From: a bacterium
Lineage (GTDB): Bacteria; Desulfobacterota; Binatia; DP-6
Length of the DNA: 64,000 nt
Direction: 5' to 3'
NCBI GenBank assembly: GCA_026129405.1
Contig: JAHCID010000001.1
Coordinates: forward strand, 775,237-839,236
Part shown: positions 43,426-53,399 of the stretch, in pieces
Numbering within the stretch: position 1 is the stretch's first letter
Layout of the letters: each line of letters starts with the position of its first letter
Translations under genes and position numbers: made by a program
Notes under the pieces: generated by a model
The model's input: the letters and a program-made list of their open reading frames with translations, nothing else
Databases searched by the model: none
What the model was told of the DNA's origin: nothing

Positions 43426-46230
43426 TCAGAGCCGCTCGAGATAGGCGTCCGTCGCGGCCCGGATGCGCTTCGCCCGCTCCACGGGGTCTTCTTCGACGAC
43501 GACCTCGCGCGGCGTGATCTTGAAGAGCGGCTGGCCCTTGCGCACGACGGTCGCGTTCTCGGCCATCACCGCGTCCACGCGCCCGGCGAACGGCGCGTAG
43601 ACCTTGTTGAACATCTTCATGACCTCGATGATGTAGAGCGCGTCGCCCTTCTCGAACTCGCTGTCGGCGGCGAGATACGGCGGCAGGTGCGGCGCCTCGC
43701 GATCGTAGAAGGTGCCGCCCATGGCGGCGACGATCTCGTCGCTCTTGGTCGCCGGCGGTGGCACGAGCACCTTGCGCGTGGCGTCCTGGAGCTTCGGGTC
43801 GAGCAGCCGCTCCGGGATATCGATCGTGAGATCGTCGTCGACGCGCAGGTCCTCGAAGCCCACCCGCGCGCCGATGAGCGGCAGGAGGCCGAGGATCTCG
43901 AGCCCGAGCTGATGGCCCGCGTGCGCCGCCCGCACCTTCTCCCAGGTGCCGGCGTCGAGGCCGAAGGCCGGCGCCGCGTCGGCCAGGGCCGCGTCGAGCG
44001 ATCGCCAGTCGGTGCCCGCGGGGAGGCGTGCGCCGAGGCGCCGGTAGAAGGCGAGCGCGGTGTCGAGCAGCTCGCGGTCGTGGTCCCAGATGCGGTGGGC
44101 GGCGGCCGCGTCCGGGGTATCGAGGTCGAGCAGGTGATAGGTGGCGGCGAGGATCTCGATCGGGTTGCGCTTCCAGACGACGCGGCCGTCGTCGATCGCG
44201 TAGTCGGCGCGATGCTGGGAGAGCCATGCCGACAGGAAGTGCGGCTCGTCGAAGAGCGCGTGGATCGGCCGCTCGAGCAGCGTCTCCTTGAGGGCCATGA
44301 TGCGCTGGGTCTCGGCGAGGGCGGCCGGTGCCGCGGCGCCGACGGCGCGGCGGGCGAGCTGCTGGAACACCCAGTCGAGGTCGATCGACTGCGCCTGCTC
44401 CTCGAGCAGCCCGACCAGCGTGATGTAGGGCACGACGAAGCGGGTCGTCGGCTTCGCCCACGGATCGCGGTGCGCGAACCAGGAGAGGATGCCGTAGAGG
44501 AACTCCTGGTTGGTCGCGAGGTCGAGGCCGCGGATGCGCGTGCGACGGAACACCTCGAGCAGCCGGTTCCAGCTCTCCACGCGGTCGGCGCCCGTGGCGA
44601 GCAGCAGCGCGACGTTCGAGTCGTACGCCCCCGCGAGCCGATAGCGCATGAAGAGCCCGGTGTCGGGGTTCTTCAGGCAGATGCCCTGATCGTCGCGGAT
44701 CTCGCCGTCGATCGGGTCGGACCACGACATGATGACGCCGCCGGCGGCGGGCGAGAGCGCCCGGTCCGTCGCGTTGAGACGCGCCTCGAGCGCGGCGCCT
44801 TCGCGCTGGACGCGCGTCGGGCGCGGCAGCCGCGTCTTGTGCCTGGCGATGATGGCCATCGCCTCGACGAGCGAATGGACGTCGAAGAAGTCGCCCGCGT
44901 CGTCGGGGTTGGCGAAGCGCAGCGCGTAGCAGAGCTCGGACACCCGATGCTCCACCTGGATGCGCGTGTTCACCTCCATGAAGTAGTGGCGCGCGCCGTC
45001 GACGATGCACTCGAAGGTCGACGCCGAGTCGAGCTTCACGGCGAGGCCGAAGCGCTCGGCCTCGGCCTCCATGCGCCCCAGGACGTCGAGGTCGTCGCGC
45101 AGCGCCTTCGCCTTGGTGGCGTTGCCCTCACGCTCGGCTGCGGCGACCGCCTGCTGCAGCCCCTCGACGGTGACGGACACCTCGACGAGCTTCTGCTCGT
45201 GCATCTGCAGCGAGCAGTCGCGGCCGCCGAGCGTCACGCACCAGGTGCCGTTGCCGAGCATCTGGATCTCGTTGTGGCGCGTCTGCTCGACGTTCAGCTC
45301 GAGCAGCATGTTCTTGTTGTCGCCGACGCCGGTCGCCTTGACCTCGCTCAGCACCTCGCGCACGAGCGCCGGCACCTGCGCCGCGTCGGAGAGGATGCGC
45401 TGGCCCTTGCCGCCGCCGCCGCCGATGGCCTTCAAGCGGAAGCGCCGGCCGGGCTGGTCGGCGAGCAGGCGCTCGGCCTCGAGGCGCAGCGTCTCGCCCA
45501 GCTCCTCGATCGAGAAGAGGTCGACGCGTGTTCGATACGACGCCTCGAGCACCTTCTCGGCGAGCGCCGCCGGCTCGAGCTTCTGGTCGGCGAGCGCAGG
45601 CACGTCGAGCCCGGCGTCCCGCGCCGCGTTCGCGAGCGCGGCGCGGTCGGGGTACTTCCGCAGCAGCGTCCGCACCGTCGCGTCGTTCATGCCCGGCGTG
45701 ACCGACACCTGGTTCGCGATCGCGGTGCGCTTCGCCTCGTCCTTCGCGCCCGCCGCCATCTGCGTGTACGAGCACGGTCCGATGAAGCCGATGCCGGCCT
45801 CTTCGAGGCGGCGGACGAAGTCGGCGTCCTCGGCCATGAAGCCGTAGCCGGCGAAGATCCACTGGTAGCCGTGCTCGCGGCAGATGGCGATCATCTGCTC
45901 GATGCGCTGGACGCGCTCCTCGCGCGTCGTCCCGGTGTAGTCCGGCACGGGATGCACGTGCTCGGGGCTCATGATGCGCAGCTCCGGCGACAGCGCGCGC
46001 GGGAAGACGATGCTGTCCTTCTCGGAGAGCAACATGCCGATGCGCGTGATGCCCATCTCGCGGAAGACGTCGATCGCCTCCTTGCGGATGGGCCCGCGGC
46101 ACACGATGAGGACGCCCATGTCCTCGCAGGCGAACGATCGCACCCACGCCGAGGCGGCGGCGGCGAGACGACGGTCGCGGTGGACGAGGGCGTTCGCGCC
46201 CGGGGTGGGAGCGGGCTTCGTGGCCGGCAT
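43426..46230 (-). CDS. Acyl-CoA carboxylase biotin carboxylase / biotin carrier subunit
   Basis: A 934-residue biotin-dependent carboxylase alpha subunit. The biotin-carboxylase part begins MGVLIVCRGPIRKEAIDVFREMGITRIGMLLSEKDSIV, with ATP-grasp loop GGGGGKGQR at 270-278, EVKATGVGDNKNMLLELNVEQTRHNEIQMLG, and EVNTRIQVEHRVSELCYALR. A central region (about 560-800) is not recognised. The biotinyl domain is C-terminal with the lysine at about 872 in EVMKMFN. Between residues 181 and 262 there is about 55 residues more than in standard biotin carboxylases. ATG shares one base with the carboxyltransferase stop region. Acyl substrate (acetyl, propionyl or longer) unknown. Confidence 0.88.
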   Translation of the reverse strand: MPATKPAPTPGANALVHRDRRLAAAASAWVRSFACEDMGVLIVCRGPIRKEAIDVFREMGITRIGMLLSEKDSIVFPRALSPELRIMSPEHVHPVPDYTGTTREERVQRIEQMIAICREHGYQWIFAGYGFMAEDADFVRRLEEAGIGFIGPCSYTQMAAGAKDEAKRTAIANQVSVTPGMNDATVRTLLRKYPDRAALANAARDAGLDVPALADQKLEPAALAEKVLEASYRTRVDLFSIEELGETLRLEAERLLADQPGRRFRLKAIGGGGGKGQRILSDAAQVPALVREVLSEVKATGVGDNKNMLLELNVEQTRHNEIQMLGNGTWCVTLGGRDCSLQMHEQKLVEVSVTVEGLQQAVAAAEREGNATKAKALRDDLDVLGRMEAEAERFGLAVKLDSASTFECIVDGARHYFMEVNTRIQVEHRVSELCYALRFANPDDAGDFFDVHSLVEAMAIIARHKTRLPRPTRVQREGAALEARLNATDRALSPAAGGVIMSWSDPIDGEIRDDQGICLKNPDTGLFMRYRLAGAYDSNVALLLATGADRVESWNRLLEVFRRTRIRGLDLATNQEFLYGILSWFAHRDPWAKPTTRFVVPYITLVGLLEEQAQSIDLDWVFQQLARRAVGAAAPAALAETQRIMALKETLLERPIHALFDEPHFLSAWLSQHRADYAIDDGRVVWKRNPIEILAATYHLLDLDTPDAAAAHRIWDHDRELLDTALAFYRRLGARLPAGTDWRSLDAALADAAPAFGLDAGTWEKVRAAHAGHQLGLEILGLLPLIGARVGFEDLRVDDDLTIDIPERLLDPKLQDATRKVLVPPPATKSDEIVAAMGGTFYDREAPHLPPYLAADSEFEKGDALYIIEVMKMFNKVYAPFAGRVDAVMAENATVVRKGQPLFKITPREVVVEEDPVERAKRIRAATDAYLERL

Positions 46231-47936
46231 CAGTGGAACTCCCGCTGCACGGACTGCATCGGTCCGGGGACGTAGTGACGGAGGAAGAACGCCAGGTTCG
46301 TGGCGAGCACCTGGCGCAGGTCGCCGGGCATGACGATCTCCGAGATCGAGCCGAGGCTGAGCGCCTCGCGCGGGTTCATGAGCTCGCGCTCGTAGCGCTG
46401 GTTGAGATCGGTCTCCTTCGCCTTCAGCCACTCGGCGGCCTCGGCCGCCGGCGTGCCCGCCTTCCGCATGCGCGCGGCTTCGTCGCGCACGTCCTTCAGC
46501 TCCTGCTTGTAGACGAACTCCTTGCCGGCGGTGCCCATGACGGCGACGCGCGTCGTCGGCAGGGCGAGGACGAGGCTCGCGCCGGTGGCGTAGCTGTTGA
46601 AGGCCGCGTAGGCGCCGCCGAACGCGTTGCGCAGGATGAGCAGGATGCGCGGCGTGCGGATGTCGATGATGGCGTCGAGCATGGCGCGCCCCGCCTGCAC
46701 GATGCCGCGCGTCTCCTGGTCGCGCCCGGGCAGGAAGCCCGTCGTGTCCTCGATGAAGATGACCGGCGTGTTGTAGATCGAGCAGAAGCGGACGAAGCGC
46801 GCGATCTTGTAGGCCGCGTCGACGTCGATCTGCCCGCTGGCGACGGCGCTGTTGTTGGCGATGAAGCCGACCACGTGACCGCCGAGGCGCCCGAAGGCGG
46901 TGATGGCGTTGCGCGCGCGGTCGGGCTGCATCTCGAAGTAGTCGCCGTGGTCGCAGACGCGCTCGATGATGATCGAGACGTCGACCGGCGTGTTGAAGCC
47001 GGTCGGCGAGTTGAAGGCCTTGCGCAGGAGCGTGTCGATCTCGCCGGTTTCGCGGGCGATCGGGTCGCTGGTCTCCTGGAACGGCGGCGGGACGGCGTTC
47101 GAGTCGGGCAGGTAGCCGACGAGACGCACCGCGGTCTTGAGCGCGCCCACCTCGTCGGGGACGGTGAGGTCGGCGACGCCGCTCGCGCCGTGGACCTTCG
47201 GGCCGCCGAGATCGTCGGGCGTGACGTCCTCGCCGAGCACGCTCTTGATGACACCCGGCCCGGTGAGGCCGAAGAACGTGTTCGCCGCCTGGATGATGAA
47301 GCTGCCCTGGCGCGGCAGGTACGAGCCGCCGCCGGCGTTGTAGCCGAACATGCACATGATGCTCGGCGCCACGCCGCTGATCTTGCGCAGGGCCGTGAAC
47401 GCCTCGGCGTAGCCGTCGAGGCCGCCGATGCCCGCCGGCACGAAGGCGCCGGCGCTGTCGTTCATGCCGATGAGCGGCATGCCCTTCTCGCCCGCCATGT
47501 AGATGAGGTTGGCGAGCTTGCGGCCGTTGGTGGCGTCCATCGAGCCGGCGCGGACGGTGAAGTCGTGGCCGTAGAGCGCGACGTCGCGCCCGCGCACCTT
47601 CACCACCGTCGTCACCAGCGAGGCGCCGTCGAGGTTCTTGCCCCAGTTCTGCCACAGCACCGTCGGCTGCGTGCCGGGGTCCTTCACCACGTCGATGCGC
47701 TCCCAGACCGTCATGCGGTCCTTGGCGTGCTGGCGCATGACCTGGATGGTCGGGGAGGCGGCGTACGGCTTCTGGCGCAGCTCCGCGCCGGCGCGCACGG
47801 CCTCGTCGTAGGGGCCGGTCGCGGCGGCGGGCGCTCGCGTGGCGTCCGTCGACTCGGCCAGGGGGTCCGAAAGGGTCGGCACCGGGCTGGCTTTGGGGGC
47901 GGGGACTTCCTCGGGGGGACGCTTCGGCTTGGCCAT
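46230..47936 (-). CDS. Acyl-CoA carboxylase carboxyltransferase subunit
   Basis: 568 residues, crotonase-fold carboxyltransferase beta subunit. N-terminal half has the acyl-CoA site, [24 protein letters not shown] and [24 protein letters not shown] (oxyanion glycines); C-terminal half has [15 protein letters not shown] and [34 protein letters not shown]. The first 40 residues are Pro/Ala-rich and disordered-looking. ATG 47936 preferred over GTG 47942. Co-transcribed with the biotin carboxylase. Sequence blocks resemble propionyl/methylcrotonyl-type beta subunits, but biotin-carboxylase fusion and insert suggest a distinct subfamily. Confidence 0.9.
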   Translation of the reverse strand: MAKPKRPPEEVPAPKASPVPTLSDPLAESTDATRAPAAATGPYDEAVRAGAELRQKPYAASPTIQVMRQHAKDRMTVWERIDVVKDPGTQPTVLWQNWGKNLDGASLVTTVVKVRGRDVALYGHDFTVRAGSMDATNGRKLANLIYMAGEKGMPLIGMNDSAGAFVPAGIGGLDGYAEAFTALRKISGVAPSIMCMFGYNAGGGSYLPRQGSFIIQAANTFFGLTGPGVIKSVLGEDVTPDDLGGPKVHGASGVADLTVPDEVGALKTAVRLVGYLPDSNAVPPPFQETSDPIARETGEIDTLLRKAFNSPTGFNTPVDVSIIIERVCDHGDYFEMQPDRARNAITAFGRLGGHVVGFIANNSAVASGQIDVDAAYKIARFVRFCSIYNTPVIFIEDTTGFLPGRDQETRGIVQAGRAMLDAIIDIRTPRILLILRNAFGGAYAAFNSYATGASLVLALPTTRVAVMGTAGKEFVYKQELKDVRDEAARMRKAGTPAAEAAEWLKAKETDLNQRYERELMNPREALSLGSISEIVMPGDLRQVLATNLAFFLRHYVPGPMQSVQREFH

Positions 47937-48116
47937 GTACACGGGGGCGATCGGGGGTGGCCTCCGGGGGGGGGGGGAGGATCCGATCGGCGTCGGTTGC
48001 TCTAAGCGCCCGGGCGCGAAAACTCCAGTCCCGGGTGCGACCCCGGGCGCCGGCCTCCGCCCCGCGGTGTGCCCGCGGGCCCTGGACAGGACGGGGTAGC
48101 CGCCGGGCGCGAGCGG
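47937..48116. other. Intergenic region with a 12-base G tract
   Basis: 180 bp between the carboxyltransferase start and the aldo/keto reductase stop (both on the minus strand). Holds a run of 12 G at 47966-47977, and palindromic CCCGGG-containing words near 48005-48050. No recognisable promoter or gene. The tract lies about 30 bp upstream of the carboxyltransferase start. Confidence 0.6.
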
Positions 48117-49130
48117 CTACGCGTTCTCCCCGAACCCCACCAGGGCGTCGATGCGCCGCAGGTGCTCGTCGGGGATACGGACCGACTCGGCCCTGATCGC
48201 GTCCTCCAGGTGTCGCATCTCGCGCACGCCGACGATCGCCGAGGTGACGTCGGGGTTCCGCAGCACCCAGGCGAGGGCGTAATGCGCCAGCGGCACGCCC
48301 AGCTCCTCGGCCAGGCCGGCCAGCGTCTCGACGATCTCCAGCCGCCGCTGGCCCCGCGCCGACGTCTGGTCGAACTGTTCGGCGACGAACGCCCCGAACT
48401 CGGTCTGGTTCTTCGCCCGCGAGTCGTCCGGCGCCGGCCGGCCCTTGCGGTAGCGTCCCGCGAGCCAGCCGCCCTCGAGCGGGCTCCAGACCATCGCGCC
48501 GAACCCGTGCGCACGGCAGACGGGGAAGATCTCGCGCTCCGCTTCACGGCGCAGGATCGAGTAGGGCGGCTGCGTCGAGACGAAGCGCTCGAGGTTCTTC
48601 CGCTCGCTGATCCACAGCGACTCGACCATCTTCCAGCCGCCGAAGTACATCGAGCGCGACTCGGCGAGCGTTCCCGTCGACACGCCGAGGTAGCGGACCT
48701 TGCCCTGACGCACGAGGTCGGAGAGCGCCGACAGCGTCTCCTCGAGCGGCGTGTCCTTGTCGTTGCGGTGGATCTGGTAGAGGTCGATCCAGTCCGTGCC
48801 GAGCCGCTGCAGGCTGTCCTCGACCTGCATCATGACGTGGCGGCGCGACAGCCCGCGATCGAGCGGACCGCCCGGTCCCGGCATGAAGACCTTCGTCGCC
48901 ACGACCGCCTCGCTCCGCCGGCCGCGCAGCGCCTTGCCCACGATCTCCTCCGACTCGCCCATGCCGTAGCGGTTGGCGGTGTCGATGAAGGTCACGCCCT
49001 CGTCGAGCGCGCGGTGGATGATACGCACGCAGTCGGCGTGATCGGCGTTGCCCCAGCGGCCGAGGACCATGGTGCCGAGACAGATGCGGGAGACCTTGAG
49101 GCCGGTGTGGCCGAGACGGGCGTGGGTCAT
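48117..49130 (-). CDS. Aldo/keto reductase
   Basis: 337 residues, TIM-barrel NADPH-dependent reductase. Catalytic tetrad D50, Y55, K80, H121 (FIDTANRYG, VVATK, YQIHRND). Typical start LGHTGLKVSRICLGTMVLGRWG and end NPDVTSAIVGVREMRHLED. The sequence resembles the auxiliary/YajO group. It is a separate unit from the carboxylase, with its own likely promoter; substrate unknown. Confidence 0.93.
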   Translation of the reverse strand: MTHARLGHTGLKVSRICLGTMVLGRWGNADHADCVRIIHRALDEGVTFIDTANRYGMGESEEIVGKALRGRRSEAVVATKVFMPGPGGPLDRGLSRRHVMMQVEDSLQRLGTDWIDLYQIHRNDKDTPLEETLSALSDLVRQGKVRYLGVSTGTLAESRSMYFGGWKMVESLWISERKNLERFVSTQPPYSILRREAEREIFPVCRAHGFGAMVWSPLEGGWLAGRYRKGRPAPDDSRAKNQTEFGAFVAEQFDQTSARGQRRLEIVETLAGLAEELGVPLAHYALAWVLRNPDVTSAIVGVREMRHLEDAIRAESVRIPDEHLRRIDALVGFGENA

Positions 49131-49135
49131 GCGCC

Positions 49136-49165
49136 CTGCTACGCCGGGGCCTGCGGTCCTGTCGA
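49136..49165 (-). promoter_or_regulatory. Putative promoter of the aldo/keto reductase gene
   Basis: Minus-strand TCGACA (49160-49165), 18 bp, TAGCAG (49136-49141), only five bases before the ATG at 49130. Confidence 0.35.
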
Positions 49166-49220
49166 GACGCCGGGCCATGGGCGCGCCAACGGGTTGCTGG
49201 CAAGGCCGCGTGACCGTGCC

Positions 49221-49796
49221 ATGCTCGTCGTGCCGGTGGCGCTCCCACTCGCACGGCTGCTCCTCGCGATGTGCCTCGCCCTCGCGGCGGCGCCGGCCGC
49301 CGCGCGCGACGTCGCCGGGGTCGCGGTGGCCGACACGACGGACGTCGCCGGGCAGACGCTGCACCTCTCCGGCGCCGGCGTGCGCACGCGGTGGTTCTTC
49401 GAGGTCTACGTCGCCGCGCTCTACTTGCCGCACCCGGCGCACACGGCCGCGGAGGTCCTGGACGGCGCGGGGCCGCGCCGCGTGCGGCTCCACATGCTGC
49501 GGGCGCTCGGCGCGTCGCGCATCGCGGAGGCCGTCTCGGAGGCCTTCGCGCGCAACGCCGGCGACGCGTTGCCGGCCCTCCAGAGCCGCCTCACCCGCCT
49601 CGAGTCGCTCTTCCCCGCCGCGGAGGTGGGCGACCGCATCGACCTCACGGTGGCCGGCGGCCATACGGAGGTCGCCGTGAACGACGTCCGGCGGGGGACG
49701 ATCGAGGGTGCCGACTTCGGCCGCGCCCTCCTCGCGGTATGGCTCGGGCCTGATCCGGTGGACGCCGACCTGAAGCGGGCGCTGCTGGGCGGGTAG
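49221..49796 (+). CDS. Chalcone-isomerase-like exported protein
   Basis: 191 residues: signal peptide 1-28 (ALPLARLLLAMCLALAAAPAAA) and a chalcone-isomerase-fold domain starting RDVAGVAVADTTDVAGQTLHLSGAGVRTRWFFEVYVAALYLPHPAHTAAEVL. Bacterial members of this group lack plant-type catalysis; they bind fatty acids or act in unknown periplasmic roles. RRGTIEGADFGRALLAVWLGPDPVDADLKRALLG is the typical C-terminal end. Convergent with the STN-like gene. Confidence 0.87.
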   Translation: MLVVPVALPLARLLLAMCLALAAAPAAARDVAGVAVADTTDVAGQTLHLSGAGVRTRWFFEVYVAALYLPHPAHTAAEVLDGAGPRRVRLHMLRALGASRIAEAVSEAFARNAGDALPALQSRLTRLESLFPAAEVGDRIDLTVAGGHTEVAVNDVRRGTIEGADFGRALLAVWLGPDPVDADLKRALLGG

Positions 49797-49812
49797 GCCG
49801 CGGCCGGCTCGA

Positions 49813-50616
49813 TCAGGGGGCGGCCGGCGGGATCGCCGCGAGGTCGCGCAGGACGGCGCGGCTGCGCTCGCGCAGCTCGGGGATGCGCGACGTCGTCGCC
49901 ACCTGCTCGGCGATCTCGGGGGCGCGCTCGCGGGCCAGGCGTTCGACGAGCTCCCGCAGCGTGTCGTCGTCGACGCCGGCCAGGGCCTGCGTCATCGTGG
50001 CGCGCAGGTCGTCCTGGAGCTCGACGCCGCCGAGCCCGGCACGGACGGCCTCGGCGCGTAGCGACGCGTCGGGGTCGTGCAGCGCGACGTCGAGCAGCTG
50101 TTGGAGGGTCGCCTGCGCGGTGCCCATGTGTCGGGCGATGCGGCTGCCGACGGGCAGCGCCACCGAGCGGTTCAGCAGCCGGTGCGGCGACGGGGGCACC
50201 ACCGGAACGGCCGGGGGGGCCGCGGCGACCGCCGGTGCGATCACGGGTGGCGGCTCGTCGGCGGTCGCGCCGAGGAGCGTCACCCGGCGCACGCGGCCGT
50301 CGTCGCCGAAGACCACGGTGAAGTTGCGGCTGCCGAACAGGCGCACGAGCCCCTCGTCCAGCGGCAGGTCGTCGAACGCCACGCTCACCGGCGCCGGGTC
50401 GGCGCCGGCACCGCGTACCTCGGCGCCGGTCGCGCTGCGGAGCAGCTCCAGCATCTCGGCGGGGGGCACGTCGGCGAGCCGCGCGCTGAGCCGGTCGCCG
50501 TCCATACGCACGAGCGGGCCCGGCTCGGCGCCGTGCACGGCGACGGCGAGGGCGAGGGCGACGCCGCCCGCGATGCGGACGACGGCGGCGGACGACGGCC
50601 GGGGGGCGGTGGTCAT
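49813..50616 (-). CDS. Exported protein with secretin/STN-like domain
   Basis: 267 residues, signal peptide near the N terminus (VVRIAGGVALALAVAVHG). Residues about 35-100 read LVRMDGDRLSARLADVPPAEMLELLRSATGAEV ... SVAFDDLPLDEGLVRLFGSRNFTVVFGDDGRVRRVTLLG, the alternating pattern of STN/secretin N-terminal domains. A Pro/Ala linker follows (105-135), then helical HEAT-like segments (DPDASLRAEAVRAGLGGVEL and DDDTLRELVERLARER). No secretin channel, so not a secretin itself; may bind peptides or peptidoglycan. Function unknown. Confidence 0.72.
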   Translation of the reverse strand: MTTAPRPSSAAVVRIAGGVALALAVAVHGAEPGPLVRMDGDRLSARLADVPPAEMLELLRSATGAEVRGAGADPAPVSVAFDDLPLDEGLVRLFGSRNFTVVFGDDGRVRRVTLLGATADEPPPVIAPAVAAAPPAVPVVPPSPHRLLNRSVALPVGSRIARHMGTAQATLQQLLDVALHDPDASLRAEAVRAGLGGVELQDDLRATMTQALAGVDDDTLRELVERLARERAPEIAEQVATTSRIPELRERSRAVLRDLAAIPPAAP

Positions 50617-50768
50617 CGGGTGCCCGCGGCGGGCGGGAGGCACTGTGCGACGCTCGTTTCCGCCGGGCAAGGACGATCGCCGCGCGATCGCCTCCGGGCG
50701 GGCGCGTGTCACGGAACTTTCACCGACGCCGGCGGGTCGGGCCGGCGCCGGGCGTCTGCGCGCCCGCG

Positions 50769-53102
50769 CTACCGGGCCGGTGCCGGCTCGGCGGCGCTCG
50801 CGACGTCCACGTGCTCGGCCGGATCGCCGAAGAGGAAGCGCGGCCGCAGGCGCAGCGCCATCACCGGCATCACCGTGAGCGACGCCAGACAGGCGACGAC
50901 CATCGCCGCCGGCATCAGCGTGCCGAAGAGCTTCATGCCGAGGAACGGCGACACCGCGATGACGGCGAAGCCGGCGCCGATGCTCGCGGCGACGAAGATG
51001 ACGGCGCGGCCCGACGTGCGCAGCGCCTCGTGGACGGCGTCGCGGTCGTCGGGGAAGCGCTGGTGCTCCTCGCGCAGGCGGAAGAGGAAGTAGATCGCGT
51101 AGTCGGCGCCGACGCCGGCCGCCATCGCGATCACCGACGACGAGCCCATGTCGAGGCGGACGCCGGTCCAGCCGAGGCCGCCGAACAGCACGAGCACCGT
51201 GATGACGATGGGCGTCAGCACGTAGAGGCCGGCCACCGCCGAGCGCATGATCGCCGACGACACGAGGTAGATCACCGCGAGCACGACGAGCATGTTGAGC
51301 ATCTTGCCGTAGGTCGTGTGCTCGTTGACGGCGAGGACGGTCGGCGCGAAGCCGCCGGCGATGAGCACCTCCACGCCGTCGGGCGGCGGGTTCTTCGCCA
51401 CCCACTCTTCGAGCCGGCGCACGAGCGGGCCGACCTGCGCGGAGTCGTCGTCGTGCAGGTACGCGACCACGAGGGTCTTCGTCTGGGCGCGGTCGCTGAA
51501 GCGCTCGAACGCCGGCGACTCGCCGAGGAACATGAGCTGTGCGGTCAGCTCCTGGTCGTCGGGCAGGCGGTACGGCTTCGGGTCGGAGGCGTTGAACGTC
51601 TGGTGCAGCGTCTTCACGATGTCCGCGATCGACGCCGTGCGCAGCACGATCGGGTCCTGCTCCAGGACCTCCTGCAGCGCCGCGATGTGCCGGAGCACCG
51701 GCAGCGACTTGGTGGTGCCGGGAGGGCCCTCGTAGAGGACGGTCATGTTGACCGTTCCCTGGAAGTGCTCCTCGATCTTCTCGAGGTTCTGCCGCGAGAG
51801 GCTGTCGTGCGGCATGTACTCGCGCGTCGGGCCGAAGGTGCGGATGTTGGCGATGCCGATCGCCGCCAGCACGAGCACCACGCCGGTTCCGATCAGCACC
51901 GCGCGACCCTGGGCGCGCACGACGCCGCGATGGATGGCTTCGAGCAGCTTCGCCGTGAGGCCGCCCTCGGGCGGCAGGCGTCTCGGCGCCGGCAGCACGG
52001 CGCGCAGCGCCGGGATGAACGTCAGCTCGAGCAGGACCGCGCTCGCGATGCCGTAGCCGCAGGAGAGGCCGAGGTTGGCGATCGAGCGGACGCCGAACAG
52101 CGCCAGCGACATGAAGCCGAGCGCCGCGGTCGCGCCGGCGGCGATCATCACCGGCCCGATCTTCACCGTCGAGCGGATCACCGCCTGCTTGTTGTCGCCG
52201 GTGCGGACGACCTCTTCCACGTAGCGCTTCAGCATCTGCGCCGAGTGCGCCGCGGCGACGGCGATGAGCAGGATCGGCACCGCGACGTTCCAGGTGTCGA
52301 TCACGATGCCCGTGTGCCCCATGAGACCGAGCGCCCACACCGTGCTGAGCGTCGCCGTCAGCATCGGGATGATCATGCCCTGGACGCTGCGGAACGAGAC
52401 CAGGAGCATCAGCGCGATGACGATGAACGTCACCGGGATGCGCTTCGCGATCAGCGCCGACTGGCCGAGGTCGGTGAGGGCGACGATCGGCTCGCCGGCG
52501 GCGTAGATGTCGACGCCGCGGCCCTCGAACGTCGCGATCAGGTCGAGCACGCGCTGCGCGATGTCCTGTGACTGCGGCCCCTCCCAGAAGTCCATCGCCA
52601 CGATCGCGGCCTTCTGGTCGTCGGTGACGAGCATGCCCCGGAGCGACGGATCGGACTCGAGGTTCCGGCGCAGCGCCGCGATCTCTTCGGGCGTCTGCGG
52701 GACGTCGCGCATCAGGTAGTCGACGGTGATGTTGCCGTCGCGATCCTCGACGTGGCGCACCGACGGGGCGGCGAGGCTGACCACGTTCTGCGCGATGACG
52801 TCGGGGAGCTTCAGGGCCCCGAGCGTGAAGTCGCGCACGACGGCGAGCGTCTCGGGCGTCCAGACGTCGCCCTGCCTGGGCACGACGGCAGCGATCAGCG
52901 CGTGCCGGCCGCCGAACTCCTTGCGGATGGTCTTGTCGATCTGGACGAAGTGATGCTCCTCGGGGAGGCTCGCCTCGACCGAGAACTCGGTCCGCAGCTT
53001 CGACAGCCCGCTCGCCACGAGCGCGGTCGCGACGGCGACGAGGGCGAGGACCAGCCAGGCGCGACGGACGAGCCAGCGCACGTAGCGCTCGAAGAGAGGC
53101 AT
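50769..53102 (-). CDS. RND-superfamily (MMPL-type) membrane transporter
   Basis: 777 residues with the two-fold RND layout: single span at about 15-33, periplasmic domain to about 215, five spans to 375, a second single span at about 415-435, second periplasmic domain to 610, and five spans to 755. Conserved membrane motifs include VAVPILLIAVAAAHSAQMLKR and AAGVGADYAIYFLFRLREE, where the acidic residue of the proton relay (D in GADYAIY) sits. Related proteins move lipids, hopanoids or siderophores across the envelope (HpnN, MmpL). Cargo unknown. Confidence 0.9.
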   Translation of the reverse strand: MPLFERYVRWLVRRAWLVLALVAVATALVASGLSKLRTEFSVEASLPEEHHFVQIDKTIRKEFGGRHALIAAVVPRQGDVWTPETLAVVRDFTLGALKLPDVIAQNVVSLAAPSVRHVEDRDGNITVDYLMRDVPQTPEEIAALRRNLESDPSLRGMLVTDDQKAAIVAMDFWEGPQSQDIAQRVLDLIATFEGRGVDIYAAGEPIVALTDLGQSALIAKRIPVTFIVIALMLLVSFRSVQGMIIPMLTATLSTVWALGLMGHTGIVIDTWNVAVPILLIAVAAAHSAQMLKRYVEEVVRTGDNKQAVIRSTVKIGPVMIAAGATAALGFMSLALFGVRSIANLGLSCGYGIASAVLLELTFIPALRAVLPAPRRLPPEGGLTAKLLEAIHRGVVRAQGRAVLIGTGVVLVLAAIGIANIRTFGPTREYMPHDSLSRQNLEKIEEHFQGTVNMTVLYEGPPGTTKSLPVLRHIAALQEVLEQDPIVLRTASIADIVKTLHQTFNASDPKPYRLPDDQELTAQLMFLGESPAFERFSDRAQTKTLVVAYLHDDDSAQVGPLVRRLEEWVAKNPPPDGVEVLIAGGFAPTVLAVNEHTTYGKMLNMLVVLAVIYLVSSAIMRSAVAGLYVLTPIVITVLVLFGGLGWTGVRLDMGSSSVIAMAAGVGADYAIYFLFRLREEHQRFPDDRDAVHEALRTSGRAVIFVAASIGAGFAVIAVSPFLGMKLFGTLMPAAMVVACLASLTVMPVMALRLRPRFLFGDPAEHVDVASAAEPAPAR

Positions 53103-53399
53103 CGACCGGGCATCACGTCGGGAACGCAGGGCGAATGCAAGCCGGACCGACGGGCCATGCGGCGGTGTGTCGTCGACGGCCGGGGTGGCGCCCGCGAACC
53201 GAGCGGCGCGGTGCGGCCTCGATCGTCACCCCGGCCCATGACGCGGCTGGCGCCGGCGTGCCATCGCGCCCCGTGGCCGACGTGCAGCATCGACGCTGCG
53301 GCACCGCCACGCCGATCTTGCGGCCTGCGTATCGGCGCCCCGGATCCACGGCGTCCGGGCACCGCCCGCCGCTGGCACCCGCCTTGCTCTTCCGCACGC
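53103..53399. other. 297-bp divergent intergenic region
   Basis: Between the RND transporter (minus) and the methyltransferase (plus). No gene or clear promoter was found; a weak minus-strand -35-like TTGCAT lies near 53135-53140. Nothing else visible. Confidence 0.45.
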
